Part shown: one piece after another, positions 1 through 11,180 of the stretch
Layout of the letters: each line of letters opens with the position of its first letter
Numbering within the stretch: position 1 is the first letter of the stretch
DNA from: [Phialemoniopsis] sp. UDSM-2020
Lineage: Eukaryota; Ascomycota; Sordariomycetes; Thyridiales; Thyridiaceae
Direction: 5' to 3'
DNA length: 64,000 bases
NCBI GenBank assembly: GCA_018873225.1
Contig: JAEILZ010000005.1
Location: forward strand, 1,612,001 to 1,676,000
Position numbers and translations under genes: made by a program
Notes under the pieces: generated by a model
The model's database searches: none
What the model saw: the letters and a program-made list of their open reading frames with translations, nothing else
Told to the model about the DNA's origin: nothing

Positions 1-1887
1 TGCTCACATGTGCACGCCAGGTAAATGACTTTCCATGCTGTGCGATGCATCATAGGCAGGGTTAATGTAGATGCATGGTTTTTATACTTTTGATGTACCC
101 TTTTCCTGCCAAGGTTCCCGGCCCGGTTGCACGCTCTCGCTCCGCCTCCCTTGCAAGTCACATGTGTCTCTGTCTCTTCTCTCTTCCAACTTGTCCGACG
201 GATGCGAACCAGACTTACGCATCACATGTAATGCTGTGTCAAGCAGGGAAAAGCAGATGGATTTGCTTTTTCTTGCTCCTCAGCTTCAACACTCTGTGGA
301 CTTGTCCCCCCTGCCTGTCTCCGTTTTGTCATCGATGGTGATGCCTGTACCCTCGAAGTGTTCACCCTGAGTGTCATGTCTAACCCATGCTTGTCACTGT
401 CGTCATATCCACACAGACGGGACGATGACGCCTCATGATGACATTTGTCCCCGGATGCCAGTCCCAATATGACCAGTCCGCTGAAGAGACGAGGAATAAT
501 TCACTCTCCGGGCCCGGGGATTTCACGAGGGCTTGTAATACTAGACGGAGACCCCGGGAGACCAGGGTGCAGTGTAGTACGTCGTCATGTCGCACCACCT
601 CGTGGAACTCTTTTTGCCTTCTCGGTCCGGAGTCGGAACTCTCGGACGGGAGAGAAGCAGGCTGGACATGTTCGATAGAGAATGAAATCATGCACGTCAG
701 GGCTAGACCAGAACGTGCACAGGGACTGTCGTGTCCCTGACAGTCTCGGAATATGCCGTGGCAAGGGGAGCAAATAGTGAGAACCAGGACTTCTTTGTTG
801 AGATTCCTCGAATGGAGAGTCATCTAACCCCTTGCCTGAACATATGATAATGGAGTGTCTTGCAGAGGCTGTCCGAACGGCCTCTGATGAAGCACAGTCC
901 CTTGATCATGTTAAAGTAGCCGGGTTTATCTTCGATTGACTATTTGCTGGGTGACTATGAATCTTGATGTAAACATGAAAGGATAGATGTTCGTAAACAC
1001 TCGTTAACGGAGAGGCCTAATAGTTAGGAACAGCATGGTACGTAAGATTTTTTAATCGCTGGGGACTGCACGTTATAGGATAAATATCGTCATTGCCTTG
1101 CTCTTACCCTTCTGTTCGGATTCTCTCTACAGTCGCGACGAAAGTGGTATGGTGAACAAGATAGCCCTGGAGGCTAACTCTATTACATATATGTGCATCA
1201 TTTTGGAAAGAACCCGGGTAGCGAAATGGTATCCAATACATCTTTGCCAATTGTAAGAAGAGAGTTCATATCATTGATATATCCTGGCTAACATGCGTCT
1301 CCAAGAGAACACCTACATATCTAGTCCCAGGATGAAGTCCGGCTATGCGGTTTTGAGGACCGAGAGTCAGGCCGGAGCCTCCAAGCGATCGCTGAGTGGC
1401 CCGTCTTCTTCTTCCGGCCCGTGTAAGGTATTCACTTCTCACAAGGACTTGCTCGTGCGGGAGAAAAAGGGGGGAAAAAGGGGAGAAAATTATCTCGAAG
1501 TCCAAGATTACCAGATGCGGTAATCGACTGCCAAGCTACCAAACCATCAACGGAGGGGCGTCGGGTCGGCGCCGTCTCCCCGCAAAAAAAGAAGAGCGAA
1601 AAATCCGGAGCGACCAATCATCCAACTCAATTTGGACATGACATATCTCAGCCCTGTACAAAGACAATTCACAGACTCAAACAACTAATTCGTAATTCAT
1701 CCCCACACGAAGAATCAACTTTTAATCATAGACGCAATTCATCTTCTCTTCCTCTTCCTTACTGAAGGGCTTGATCAAGATTCTGCCAGGCCCGGGTCCT
1801 GTATTGACCGGCGTCACTCGCCCGATCCGTCATTCATCAAAAAGCTGGTTGGCTCACACGAGCTGCTCATCAACAGTTGATACAAAC
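1..1887. other. intergenic, upstream of HIS2
   Basis: No gene is supported here. Open frames reach about 150 codons at most, lie in mutually overlapping frames, and show no family signature. A G-rich/A-rich patch lies at about 1466-1490. The pyrimidine-rich run at about 1738-1760 (CTTCTCTTCCTCTTCC type) is typical of a fungal promoter or 5' leader and probably belongs to HIS2. I saw no clear TGASTCA (Gcn4/CPC1) site. Confidence 0.6.
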
Positions 1888-2972
1888 ATGGCGTTCACAA
1901 TGCACTCCCACTCGGGGCAGTTCTGCCCCGGCCACGCAAAGGACCAGCTCGAGGACATCATCCTGCACGCCATCAGCATAGGCTACAAGACCATGGGCCT
2001 AACCGAGCACATGCCCCGCCTCGCCCTCTGCGACTTATACCCGGAGGAGGTGAGCTCTTCTCTCCCCTATATATACATCACTACTTGACAAAACTGACCC
2101 AACACGCCCCAGATGGACGACCCAGAAACCTCCCTCGCCGTCCTCGCGCCCAGGCACGAGGCCTACCTCGCCGAGGCCGTGCGCCTGCGCGCCAAGTACG
2201 CGGGGCAGATCACCCTGCTCGTCGCCTTCGAGGCCGAGTTCATCCGCGGCGCCGAGTACGCCGCCTACGTCACCAAACTCGCCGCCGACCCGCGCGTCGA
2301 CTACTTCATCGGCTCGCTGCACCACACGGCGGGCGTGCCCATCGACTTTGACGCCGCGACCTACGCGCGCGCGGCCGAGGCGGCCGGCGGGTCGGAGGAG
2401 GCGCTCGCAGAAAAGTACTACGACGAGCAGTACGAGATGCTTGTGGCGCTGCGCCCGCGCGTCGTGGGGCACTTTGACCTCGTGCGGCTCATGAGCGCTG
2501 AACCGGGCCGGGACGTGCGCGAGGTCGCCGGCGAGGCCGTGTGGGAGAAGGTCAAGAGGAATCTAGCGGTGGTAGCAGAGTACGGCGGCTGGCTTGAGTG
2601 CAACACAAGCGCGTTGAGGAAGGGTCTCGCGGAGCCGTACCCTGCGAGGCCGATTGCCGAGGTATGAAGATTTAGTTCCCCTTTTCTGCTTCAACAACTA
2701 TAATGGTCTTCTTTTTGCTGACTGCTCATTTGTGACTGTAGGAATGGTTGCGGTTGGGGGGCAAGTTCACCTTTTCGGACGACAGCCACGGCATCGCGCA
2801 GGTCGCGACCAACTACGTCCGCGGGCTGGACTACTTGGAGTCGCTCGGGGTCAAGGAGGTATGGAGCTTCGGCAGACGAACAGAGTCCGGGCCAGAAGAT
2901 GGAGCCAAAGCTGAACTGGTGCCTGTCAGCGTTTCATTAACGTCGTTCAGGGAGAGCCTCAAATTGCCGTAG
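1888..2972 (+). CDS. HIS2: histidinol-phosphatase (PHP family), HIS2
   Basis: This enzyme removes phosphate from L-histidinol phosphate, the penultimate step of histidine synthesis in the cytosol. There are three exons, 1888-2049, 2113-2661 and 2742-2972. Both introns are phase 0 with GTGAGC/CAG and GTATGA/TAG borders, giving 313 residues, close to the 335 of yeast His2. PHP-family metal ligands are visible: MHSHSGQF near residue 5 (H-x-H), LTEH in exon 1, FEAEF and GSLHH in exon 2, and FSDDSHG in exon 3. The start at 1888 puts the first H-x-H motif directly at the N-terminus, as in known fungal HIS2 proteins. An in-frame open stretch further upstream (from 1771) is leader. The gene is tail-to-tail with the deacetylase gene. 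Splice sites are inferred but keep frame exactly. Confidence 0.93.
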
Positions 2973-3511
2973 AGGAAAGGATGTGTTGCATAGGCTTAAG
3001 CATTTTAGACGAGAAAATCAACCCGGTAGACAAGTCAGACGTTATTAGACTTTAGATTCTAGATAAAACCTCAGCGATCTTGACAATAGGGATACTGAGA
3101 TTATGATACATCATGTCAAAGATCCGATGACCTCATTGGCTTCACTTCACTTCCCAGATCAATGTGTGATGAATAACAGGCAGCCGATGCAGGCTAGCCT
3201 CATATTAAAACAAGTACATAACTAACTTCATGTTCTCAACAAGACTCCGTGACCGGTGTGAACCCCAAGGCATCGACCCAAAACACAGAGGGTATCTATC
3301 CTGGACGCGTGCCAGTTGTACATCGACATTACAAAATGATACATCGGATCAAGAGAGACTTCAATACGCAAAGTCTCTCAGAATAATCCTCGTTTTTGAT
3401 GAGCCGTGACACCAACTCCAAGTTCCCCGCTGGCGACTGGGCCGTGGAGCATGTCCTGAAAACACGAAAAAAATGACAAACACACTTCAAACGCCATGCT
3501 AGCGGATAGCA
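2973..3511. other. intergenic between tail-to-tail genes
   Basis: This 3' flank is shared by HIS2 (+) and the Hos3-like gene (-). It is relatively AT-rich and holds the two 3' UTRs. No open frame of note and no RNA gene was recognised. Confidence 0.6.
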
Positions 3512-6500
3512 TTACTTCTGGGGAGTCTCGGGGACTTCCCAGACGGACTGGTCTCGGCGAGGATCACCTCCACCAAGTCGTCCTTCCGGTTTGGGCAGCA
3601 CGGGGTGCTGTCCGTCATTCGTACGGCCCGCAAAGGGGATCGCCGACGTTGCCGTGAACACCGGCAGGTCCGTACGCTTCATAGGTGACGGAGTAGCCGC
3701 AGTGTTTGGCGGCAGCCATTGCAGCGGCTGATTTTGAGCGACCGCCTCAGGGGTAGGGCCCTCGGGCTGATATGAGATGAAAACATTAGGGGTAGAGGGC
3801 TGATCCGGGGGCGTTTGGAGCACCGGAGAACTCATCGGCAAGGGAATATCTCGGGGCTCCAGTGAAGGAACAGGTGGCGGTGATTCAGTGTGAGGGGTGA
3901 CTGGCTCGCTTGAAGCGCTGATCGAGGGCTGTGCAGCAAATTGTGGTGAGGACATCGCAAATGATGGCAGATCAGGGGATCTTGTTGAGTCATCCAAAGG
4001 TTGGAAAGGCTCTTCGACCTTGACGGCGGGAGGCCGGTTCTCACGTTGAGCAGCAGCGGCTGCAGCATCTTGTGCGGCCTTCTCCCTCTTTGCCTTCTCT
4101 CGTGCCTCGCGTTGAGCAGGCGTGATAACGTTGATCCTAATCTTCTTCATGCCACTTGTAAGCGAGTCCATATCATCCGATCCCTGACTAGCCCCTGACG
4201 CAGTCGATGTCTGCGTTGATGGCCGTTGCGAAGAGTCATGCGCCTTTGAAGGTTCAGTAGGAGCTGGGATCTTCTTGGTGGTACGGGCCGTTCGGGGCGT
4301 TTCTCGCTTCGATGTAGCTGGAGTTCTGGTCTTTTTCATTGCCAGAGGACCTGCCACACCACTTCGGGCATTCATAGACGATTCCGGACGAACACCCTGG
4401 GAGGTCGTGGGCCGCGCTGAAGGCAGTGGGGGTTCTAAGCTCGGAGATCTGGTAACAACAGTGGAAGCGGCACTAAGGCGTCGACCATGTTGCTTGGTTT
4501 TACTAGCAGCCACGGGTGTTCCGGTTCGAGAAGCTGCCCTCTCTTGGGCAATGGCACTTCCGGCCACTGTCTTCCTCCTGTTCTTGCTCTCTTCCTCTTC
4601 GATAGATCCATAAAGCTTGACTTGCTTTCGTTCGCGCATTGACATGCGCGTTGGCCCCGAACCGGCAGGCACCGGTGCCGAAGGGCCATTCTGGGGGACC
4701 GAGTGAGCCAGCACTGACTGGCGGTCACGACGAGCGCGAGTGGCCTCCGCAGACAAGTCTTCATGTGTGCAGCTCATGGTCGAGCGGTCGCTTGGTATCA
4801 GAAGCTTACTGAGCTCATGCGCTGCGATGGTCCAGGGGACGTCCGGCGGGGGTGGCGACGGCGGTCGAGCTACAGGTGAGTCGGGGCCTGCCGACATGTT
4901 GGAAACACTGCGGCGAAGCTTTGGAGACGAGACAATCTTCGCTACAGAGGATTGCGTGGGCGACGAATATGTGGGCGGCGTCATATGGCGGGATATCTTT
5001 GGCTCCGCCGGAGGCGATGCCATTGCGCATTCGAGTCTCTCGAGCTCCGACGAATGCCACCACGAAGGGTCATATGGCGGACCCATGTTCTTCAATGCCA
5101 GTGACTCTCTTCGACCATGAGAAGCGCCCATCCTCTGTCCCATCTCGAATCCGAGGCCATTAAACTCTTCGGGCTTGGTCATCGGCTCTTCTCCTGCAAG
5201 GCCGCTGATATGGCTCAGAGTTCCAGAACACAATGCGCGATCACTGTATCCGCCTTCTAGCGCACTGATCACTCTACCTTCGACACTAGTACCCTCTTCC
5301 TCGGCGATCTTTACGATGTCTCGGGTGATTTTTGCGTAGAACTCGGTGGGGACGGCGACATTATGTCGCTGCATACCAGCACTCTCCCATTCGCTGGCGT
5401 CGAACCCTGCCGAAATGAAAATCGCAGCTTTGCAGTTTTGATTTGCAGCGCGGAAGCGCTCGGTTTGCTGTTTCAGGAATTGGCGTGTTTTGTCCAACAG
5501 GACTGTGTATTTTGACTCGTAGATCTTCCAGAATTCAGTATCGGTCTTATATGGTTCAAGATGGACATTCCAGATGGTCTGTCCATGGGCATTGTCAATG
5601 CAGATACTCGCGTTCTTGGTCTTCTCTTCGTCTCCCATTTCGCATGGATAGGAGTTGATGTCATGAAGACTGAAATAGCCAATCGAAGTCTTTTTCCACC
5701 AAGCTGCGTTCTTGGCAGAGTATACTCCCCTTGAGTTGTGCTGCCAAGCGATAGCCTGCGAGCCATCTCCGTGGTGCAAATCAAAGTCAATAATTGCAGC
5801 GTGGGTCAATCCATGACCTAGGATAGCATGCATGATACCGACATGGACGTTGTTAACCCAACAGAAGCCAGAAGGATAAGACGCCGAGCAATGATGGCCC
5901 GGGGGTCTGATAGCGACGAATGCTCGCTTGGGACCATCAGGCTGAAATACGGTGTCGACAGCCTCGCAAAGTCCACCCAGCGCACCCTCCAGCGCATTCA
6001 ACGACTCTGAGCAAAGATATAGATCTCCTTCGTGGAGCTTTTCGGGTGTTTCTCCAGAGCCACGGCTCATCTCTGGGCGTTGAAGCTCCTTGCCGTTCAT
6101 GGCAAGCTTTGCCTCGGCCGTCTCGCACATGAGCTTGAGTTCCTCCATCCACTTCGTGCCATGCACGTTGGTAACGGTCTGTGACATGAGCGAAAGGCGT
6201 CGGGCCGTTTTATGAATCCGGAACGGCACATTGGGCAATGCAGCTGCATCGCGCTTGGGATGTATGGGATGGGCGCCGTCGGCGTGTCTCTCGCCGAGTC
6301 GGACATAGGCAGCCGAGACTCCTAGAACACTGGCTCTCAATCGCTCCGGTCGTTCCACAATTGTACTGAGGGCTGCCTTGGATGTACGAGGCCGTGAAAA
6401 CCGATGGCCGTAACAGTTGTCCTGGATAATGACGACAGTGTTCGCCGGAGTCGTCGCATTCTCGCCATGGTGGGCTTCGAGCTCGGCCTTGAAGTGAGCG

Positions 6501-6934
6501 CTGGCGATTGACGAGGCAGTGGGCGGCGGTGGAGGGGGCGGCTCCTCGTAAAGGTCACCTCCCAGGGGCGAGCGACCTGAGGGCGACATGAGGTTTGCTG
6601 AGCTAGCGCGACGCGGCTGCGCTGCTTGGTTCGAAGTTCGAAGAGAGTTGAGGGATGCCTTTCGCAACAAGGCAGGTGTTCCAGAGCGACCATTTAAGCT
6701 TGTAGGCCCGTTCAAAGGACTTCTCGGCGCACCCTTATTGCTGGCGACGCTGGGGGACCGGCTGCTTGAGCTGGTGAAAGGTCCCCTGCTGGAGGCGCGA
6801 GGTGTTCTCGCCGGCGAATTCGTTCGCAAAGAAAGGCCATTGAGGGATTGCGAAAGGTCGGTATCTGCATCGCGACCTCTGTTTGCCAGGCTTTGTCGCC
6901 TAGACGGGGTCGCTGTTCCAGACGAGGAAGCCAT
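3512..6934 (-). CDS. hos3: Hos3-type class II histone deacetylase
   Basis: A zinc-dependent lysine deacetylase of the Hos3 branch (HosB in aspergilli), acting on histones and probably other nuclear proteins. It is a single exon of 1140 residues from the chosen ATG at 6934. The frame stays open to an ATG at 7192, but those extra 86 residues look like translated leader. Residues 1-160 are Ser/Arg-rich and disordered. The catalytic domain runs from about 165 (VVIIQDNCYGHRF) to about 640. It contains RPPGHHC near 343, DFDLHHGDGSQ near 383 (Zn and active-site Asp/His), a later SAGFDAS motif and the EGGYSD motif. The remaining 500 residues or so are low-complexity, Pro/Ser/Thr-rich, with a charged helical patch rich in Lys/Glu/Ala (REAREKAKREKAAQDAAAAA). 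The protein is much longer than yeast Hos3 (about 700 residues) because of both flanks. No introns were seen. Confidence 0.93.
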   Translation of the reverse strand: MASSSGTATPSRRQSLANRGRDADTDLSQSLNGLSLRTNSPARTPRASSRGPFTSSSSRSPSVASNKGAPRSPLNGPTSLNGRSGTPALLRKASLNSLRTSNQAAQPRRASSANLMSPSGRSPLGGDLYEEPPPPPPPTASSIASAHFKAELEAHHGENATTPANTVVIIQDNCYGHRFSRPRTSKAALSTIVERPERLRASVLGVSAAYVRLGERHADGAHPIHPKRDAAALPNVPFRIHKTARRLSLMSQTVTNVHGTKWMEELKLMCETAEAKLAMNGKELQRPEMSRGSGETPEKLHEGDLYLCSESLNALEGALGGLCEAVDTVFQPDGPKRAFVAIRPPGHHCSASYPSGFCWVNNVHVGIMHAILGHGLTHAAIIDFDLHHGDGSQAIAWQHNSRGVYSAKNAAWWKKTSIGYFSLHDINSYPCEMGDEEKTKNASICIDNAHGQTIWNVHLEPYKTDTEFWKIYESKYTVLLDKTRQFLKQQTERFRAANQNCKAAIFISAGFDASEWESAGMQRHNVAVPTEFYAKITRDIVKIAEEEGTSVEGRVISALEGGYSDRALCSGTLSHISGLAGEEPMTKPEEFNGLGFEMGQRMGASHGRRESLALKNMGPPYDPSWWHSSELERLECAMASPPAEPKISRHMTPPTYSSPTQSSVAKIVSSPKLRRSVSNMSAGPDSPVARPPSPPPPDVPWTIAAHELSKLLIPSDRSTMSCTHEDLSAEATRARRDRQSVLAHSVPQNGPSAPVPAGSGPTRMSMRERKQVKLYGSIEEEESKNRRKTVAGSAIAQERAASRTGTPVAASKTKQHGRRLSAASTVVTRSPSLEPPLPSARPTTSQGVRPESSMNARSGVAGPLAMKKTRTPATSKRETPRTARTTKKIPAPTEPSKAHDSSQRPSTQTSTASGASQGSDDMDSLTSGMKKIRINVITPAQREAREKAKREKAAQDAAAAAAQRENRPPAVKVEEPFQPLDDSTRSPDLPSFAMSSPQFAAQPSISASSEPVTPHTESPPPVPSLEPRDIPLPMSSPVLQTPPDQPSTPNVFISYQPEGPTPEAVAQNQPLQWLPPNTAATPSPMKRTDLPVFTATSAIPFAGRTNDGQHPVLPKPEGRLGGGDPRRDQSVWEVPETPQK

Positions 6935-8540
6935 CGTGGGCAGCGGCGCAATTGTTTGTGCAACGCGCGTGCCTTTTGGGGCGTCTTCAAGTAGAACCGA
7001 TACTTGTTTGGTCGCGTTCAGATGAAAGCTGCAGAAAGATGCACCGAATTGCCCCCTTTGACCAAAGGGAGCAAAGACGCATAAAAATTCACAGTGATGT
7101 ACAAAGTGAGTAAACGGTGGTGCATGCAAGGATGTAGCAAGGGTCGCTTGGCCAACTTTGGAAAATAGAGGGTTCGCGTCAACATTCAGCATTTACCCCC
7201 CCTAGCAGGCCTAAATCGCATTGAGACGCGTCTGGCGTCATAGACGCCCATCACCATCACGTGGTGGGGCATTTGACAGCACCCATTCGAGGAATGCAAC
7301 GGCGCCTTTTCAGGGTCTCCTACAGCTACGACCGCCCTCTGGTCGCTGGAATAAGCTCCTGTCAAACAAGGCGGCCAAGCCAATCAGATATTCCCTTTTT
7401 CTTTTGACGACAATCAGCTATTAGTCCATCATTCTTGGAATCTACCTTGTTACATGCGGATTTCGGCAGAGAGGCTCTGAAGCTTGATGAGATTCTTTCG
7501 AGCCATCTTTGTCGATCTGGAGGCGCAGGCTGAGCACTCGTGACAAAATGTTTCACGCTCCCCGAGGGCTGTATCGAAGCCGAGTCATACTGGTGACTTC
7601 TCAAGCAGGAGGACCACTGCACCCACCGACGACAAGCTAGTTGCAGAACTCCAAGACATAGTAATAGGTATGCACGCGCTGCTCGCAATGATATATATTC
7701 CTCCTCCAGAGACAAAAGACGGTGTGCGGCTCCGCGCGGAGCTGGGCCTTGGCCCAAGAACACAGCCTCACCTCGAGCACTGTGACACGGCACAGTCGGC
7801 AACTAGAATGCTTTGAGACCTGTTTGCGCACCTTAAAATGAGGAAAGCTAAGCGAAAAGCCTTCACCGCACTGGTTGGATATGGGAAAGCCAAGTTCAGC
7901 TGCCAAGCAAATATTGTTCCTTCCAACAACATCAGTTGGTGATATGCCACCCACCAGCATAACCCAGTAGGACATCGCGCCCTCCTCGCCCACGGTCTCT
8001 CCCAACTGCATATGGATCCCAGCATGGCAAAAGACCTCTGGGATCCGTCGCTCCATATCAAGGTAGTCTACCAGGATGATGACCGTTGGCACACTGGAGC
8101 GGCTTTGCGCAGTAGTTTCCGATTCGTCCTAGCCTGGAGACGTTGGGCTGATGTCTCTGAGCCCACTTTCGTTGAATTAGCTCGGCGCTTGTCGAAGACA
8201 CCAAATAGATAGCTTCAGAATTGCTGGTCTTGGCTGACGAACTCAACCAATCCAACATCGTCCTTTTGACAGGGCTTCTGTTAAAGAGACCACCAGAGAC
8301 GGAGATTCTGCCTCACGGACTTGGCAAGCGTGGGAATCGCCTGCATGTCGGCCTGTTGAGGCTCCACGCCCACGGCATGGCTTTTCAGCTTTGTCGCGCG
8401 ACATTTATAATGCCGGCCATGGCGCCGTCACCGGGGTGCTCAAAAGACCTTGGTGCTTCTCTTCACGATCTGTTGTCAACCGTGTGAACTGTAAACTCGT
8501 CTAAGGGACCTCGTCCAAGTCTTCCAAACCGCCAAACAAT
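6935..8540. other. intergenic between divergent genes
   Basis: Promoter region of the Hos3-like gene (-) and the GPI-type gene (+). The longest open frame (minus, 7637-8092, 151 codons) has no recognisable domain, overlaps other open frames and lacks typical biased codon use, so it is not called. A TATA-like ATTTATAATG lies near 8401-8410, about 130 bp upstream of the + start. Confidence 0.5.
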
Positions 8541-9682
8541 ATGTCTCGAGCTCTTGTTGCCGCCCTGCTCGCCCAGGGTGCCCTCGCTGGCGTCAACATT
8601 CATTACATCCCAGACCTGCCGACCCCGACCCCGACCCCGACCGATGTCGAGATCCCCGGGGTCAACCAGCTGGCCAACATCGTCGCGGCCGCGGCCACTG
8701 ACTCCCCCGGCCTGAGCGCCTGCGCCGATGCTGAGGACATCATCGAGTACTGCGTGGATTCGATCCCCAACTTCACCAGGGCCGAGAATTCGGTCATTGC
8801 CGCCTGCATGTGCTGCACCAGCTCTTCGTACATTGCGCCCCTCTACAGCTCCTGCAAGAGCTACATCACCGCCTCGGCGCCCAAGTACACCGATGACTTC
8901 ACCCGTAAGATAGACTCCTTCCCTCTGCTCTTATCGATGCTATAATAGAGTTTTCATGTTTAACGAGACTGACAATATCTACTAGTTGTCTCTATCGCCT
9001 CCTCTCTGTGTAGCGCCCAAGGACGTGGCGTCTGTTCCGCGACCGGACTTGCCAGTGGCGGCGCTGGCGCAACTACCTCTAGGTCAGGAGGCGCTTCGGC
9101 CTCTGCTTCCAGGGCCGTCAGCGCCAGCGCCTCGAGGGTCACTAACGACGCCTCGACCATCTCGCGGCCCGCGGCCTGCACCTCCTTCGCATCCATCATC
9201 CAGTCCTGCTCCGCCAAGAACGGCGGCGACGACTTCTTCGACCAGGACGGCGAGGACCAGGCCTCCTGCATCTGCTACAGCCGTAGTACCTACACCACTA
9301 AGTTTGACGACTACGCCTCCTCGTGCGCCAGGTGGGCTCGAACTGGCCTGTCGACTGGCTACTCTGGTAAGTCGTGCATATGGGCCTGAACCAGTGGCGT
9401 ATAACTGACATCGATATAGATATTGCCGAGCTGACCACCTTCTGCGATGACTACCCGGCCTCGACGACCCGGGGCGGCGCCAACCGTAACGGCAGCGGCA
9501 ACAGCGGCGATGATGATACTACTACCAGCACTACCGACCGCTTTGGCTCCAACAACGTGCCTTCGAGCACAACCACCGTCACTCCCACCGCGACTGCTCC
9601 TCCTGGCAACCCGGCACCCCGTAACGCTGCCAGCGGGCTCTTTATTGTGGGAGCTGTCCTCAGTGGCCTCCTTCTGGCCTAA
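8541..9682 (+). CDS. secreted GPI-type protein with two cysteine-rich modules
   Basis: Function unknown; probably a cell-wall or plasma-membrane surface protein. Exons 8541-8904, 8986-9366 and 9420-9682 give 335 residues. Residues 1-17 form a signal peptide (MSRALVAALLAQGALAG). A Pro-Thr repeat follows (PTPTPTPT, from a short CCGACC-type repeat near 8619-8643). Module 1 spans about 60-138 with Cys 61, 71, 89, 91, 92, 105, 130 and 138. A Ser/Ala-rich linker then leads to module 2, about 185-257, with Cys 186, 196, 216, 218, 235 and 257. An Asn/Asp/Ser/Thr-rich stalk and a hydrophobic C-terminal tail (GLFIVGAVLSGLLLA) complete a GPI-attachment pattern. Both introns are phase 1 and sit at the equivalent place in the two modules, eight residues before the last shared cysteine. 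No named family was recognised; the architecture is common among fungal surface proteins. Confidence 0.85.
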
Positions 9683-9881
9683 ATTTCAGGGCTGAGCTTT
9701 TCATGACTTTTACGACTCTAATATTAGTTAGACTTTTGCACATACCCTGTTTACATGCGCATGGGCCCTTCCCATAGAAACATTCTTTACATGAGTCTAC
9801 CAAGCAGTTTATAATTAATTCTATTGTGCATGTCTCATAAGGTTTTAATACTTATACATGGTGGCCATTTTGTCTAACCCT

Positions 9882-11180
9882 CTAATCTTCGAGCAAGTCG
9901 AGGCCTACCCGCCGCAGTGTATCGACCGCCCACTTTGGATAGTTGGCTCTATCCGGGTATAATCCAGCAAAGAATCCTCTTACGTACGCCGGAAACTCGT
10001 CTTTTATGATGGCATCTCTCATCTCCCTCATCAAATTTAGTTGGTACCACACGTTGTGTATGGTGAGCAGATGCGCCGCCACCGTCTCCTTGTTGGCGTT
10101 ATGCGTCACAAATGCCCTTGTGATCCCGAGACCGCCCTCGCGGCAGCATATGCAGCCGCAGCCCTCTTCGATCGGCCCAAAGTCCGCCGCGTACTGGCTG
10201 TGCTTGAGATTGAGCACGCCGGCCTTGGTGATGGCGTTGCCGAACCGCGCGGTGCGGGTGGGCCAGACGCAGTCAAACATGTCGGCCCCGAGCGCCACGC
10301 TGACGACCAAGTCTTCCGGGTACCCGATGCCCATGACGTACCGCGGCTTGAGCTCGGGCAGCAGTTCCGTCACCGTCTCGACGACCCGGCAGTAGTCGTC
10401 CTTGGCCTCGCCGCCCGACAGACCGCCCACAGCGATGCCTGGCGTGTCTCGCTCGACCATGGCGCGGGTGCACTCGCGTCGCATCTCGAGGTCGAGCCCA
10501 CCCTGAATGATGCAGAAGAGGTTTTGCGATTCCGGCTTGGCGTGCGCCGCGATGCAGCGGTCGAGCCAGCGCACGCTACGCTCCATGGCGACGCGCATGC
10601 GCTCCTTGTCGGGCGAGGTGGTGACGAGTACATCGTCGAGCTGCATCATTATGTCGGAGCCGATGCTGTTCTGCAGCGAGATGGAGTGCTCCGGGGTCAG
10701 CAGCATGGGCGTGCCGTCGTGCGGCGAGAGGAAGCGCACGCCTTCCTCGGTGATGGTGGCGAGCTTGAGCAGCGACACCATCTGGAAGCCGCCGCTGTCG
10801 GTGAGAATGTTGTGCCGCCACCCTTGGAGCTTGTGCGCGCCGCCGATGGCGTCGAGGACGGCCTGGCCGGGCTTCAGGCCGAGGTGGTAGGTGTTGTTAA
10901 GGCATAGGCGGCACGAGGTCTCCTCGAGCTGCTCCGGCGTGAGGCCCTTGAGCGACGCCTGGGTCGCCACCGGCATGAAGATGGGCAGATTGACGGGTCC
11001 ATGGGGTAGGGTCAATATCGAGGCGCGCGCACGTGTTGTCTGTTGCGAACCATGCTCTTGTTAGTGACGAGGGTCATACAGGTCGAGTCACACCTTGGAC
11101 GAGCCACAATGACTTACAGAGCACTTCCCGAGGAGCTCAAACGTCAGAGCTCCGTGCGTCGCCGACTTAGTTGAGGCCAT
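9882..11180 (-). CDS. qtrt1: queuine tRNA-ribosyltransferase catalytic subunit (QTRT1/TGT)
   Basis: The enzyme exchanges guanine-34 for queuine in tRNAs with GUN anticodons (Asp, Asn, His, Tyr) and normally works as a heterodimer with QTRT2. There are two exons: 11180-11118 (21 residues) and 11039-9882 (385 residues), separated by a 78-nt phase 0 intron (GTAAGT...CAG). The 406-residue product matches human QTRT1 (403). Motifs include TDSGGFQMVSL (substrate pocket and general-base Asp), QLDDV, MGIGYPEDLV, FDCVWPTRTARFGNA (nucleophilic Asp) and the zinc site C-x-C-x2-C (CGCICC) followed by the conserved His in the next helix. The short first exon supplies the family N-terminus (TFELLGKCS), which a single-exon model would miss. 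Saccharomyces lacks this enzyme, so its presence indicates queuine salvage in this fungus. Confidence 0.95.

Noticed and set aside
380..823. 147-codon open frame on the minus strand
   Set aside because: No domain, overlaps other open frames of similar length, and has no splice or leader signals.
7637..8092. 151-codon open frame on the minus strand between the deacetylase and GPI-type genes
   Set aside because: Starts well (MPTVIILVDYLDMERRIPEV) but matches no family I know, overlaps + strand frames and has no supporting signals. Chance frames of this size are expected in the window.
10041..10907. 288-codon open frame on + strand
   Set aside because: It lies antisense to the well-supported QTRT1 exon; GC-rich coding DNA commonly leaves the opposite strand open.
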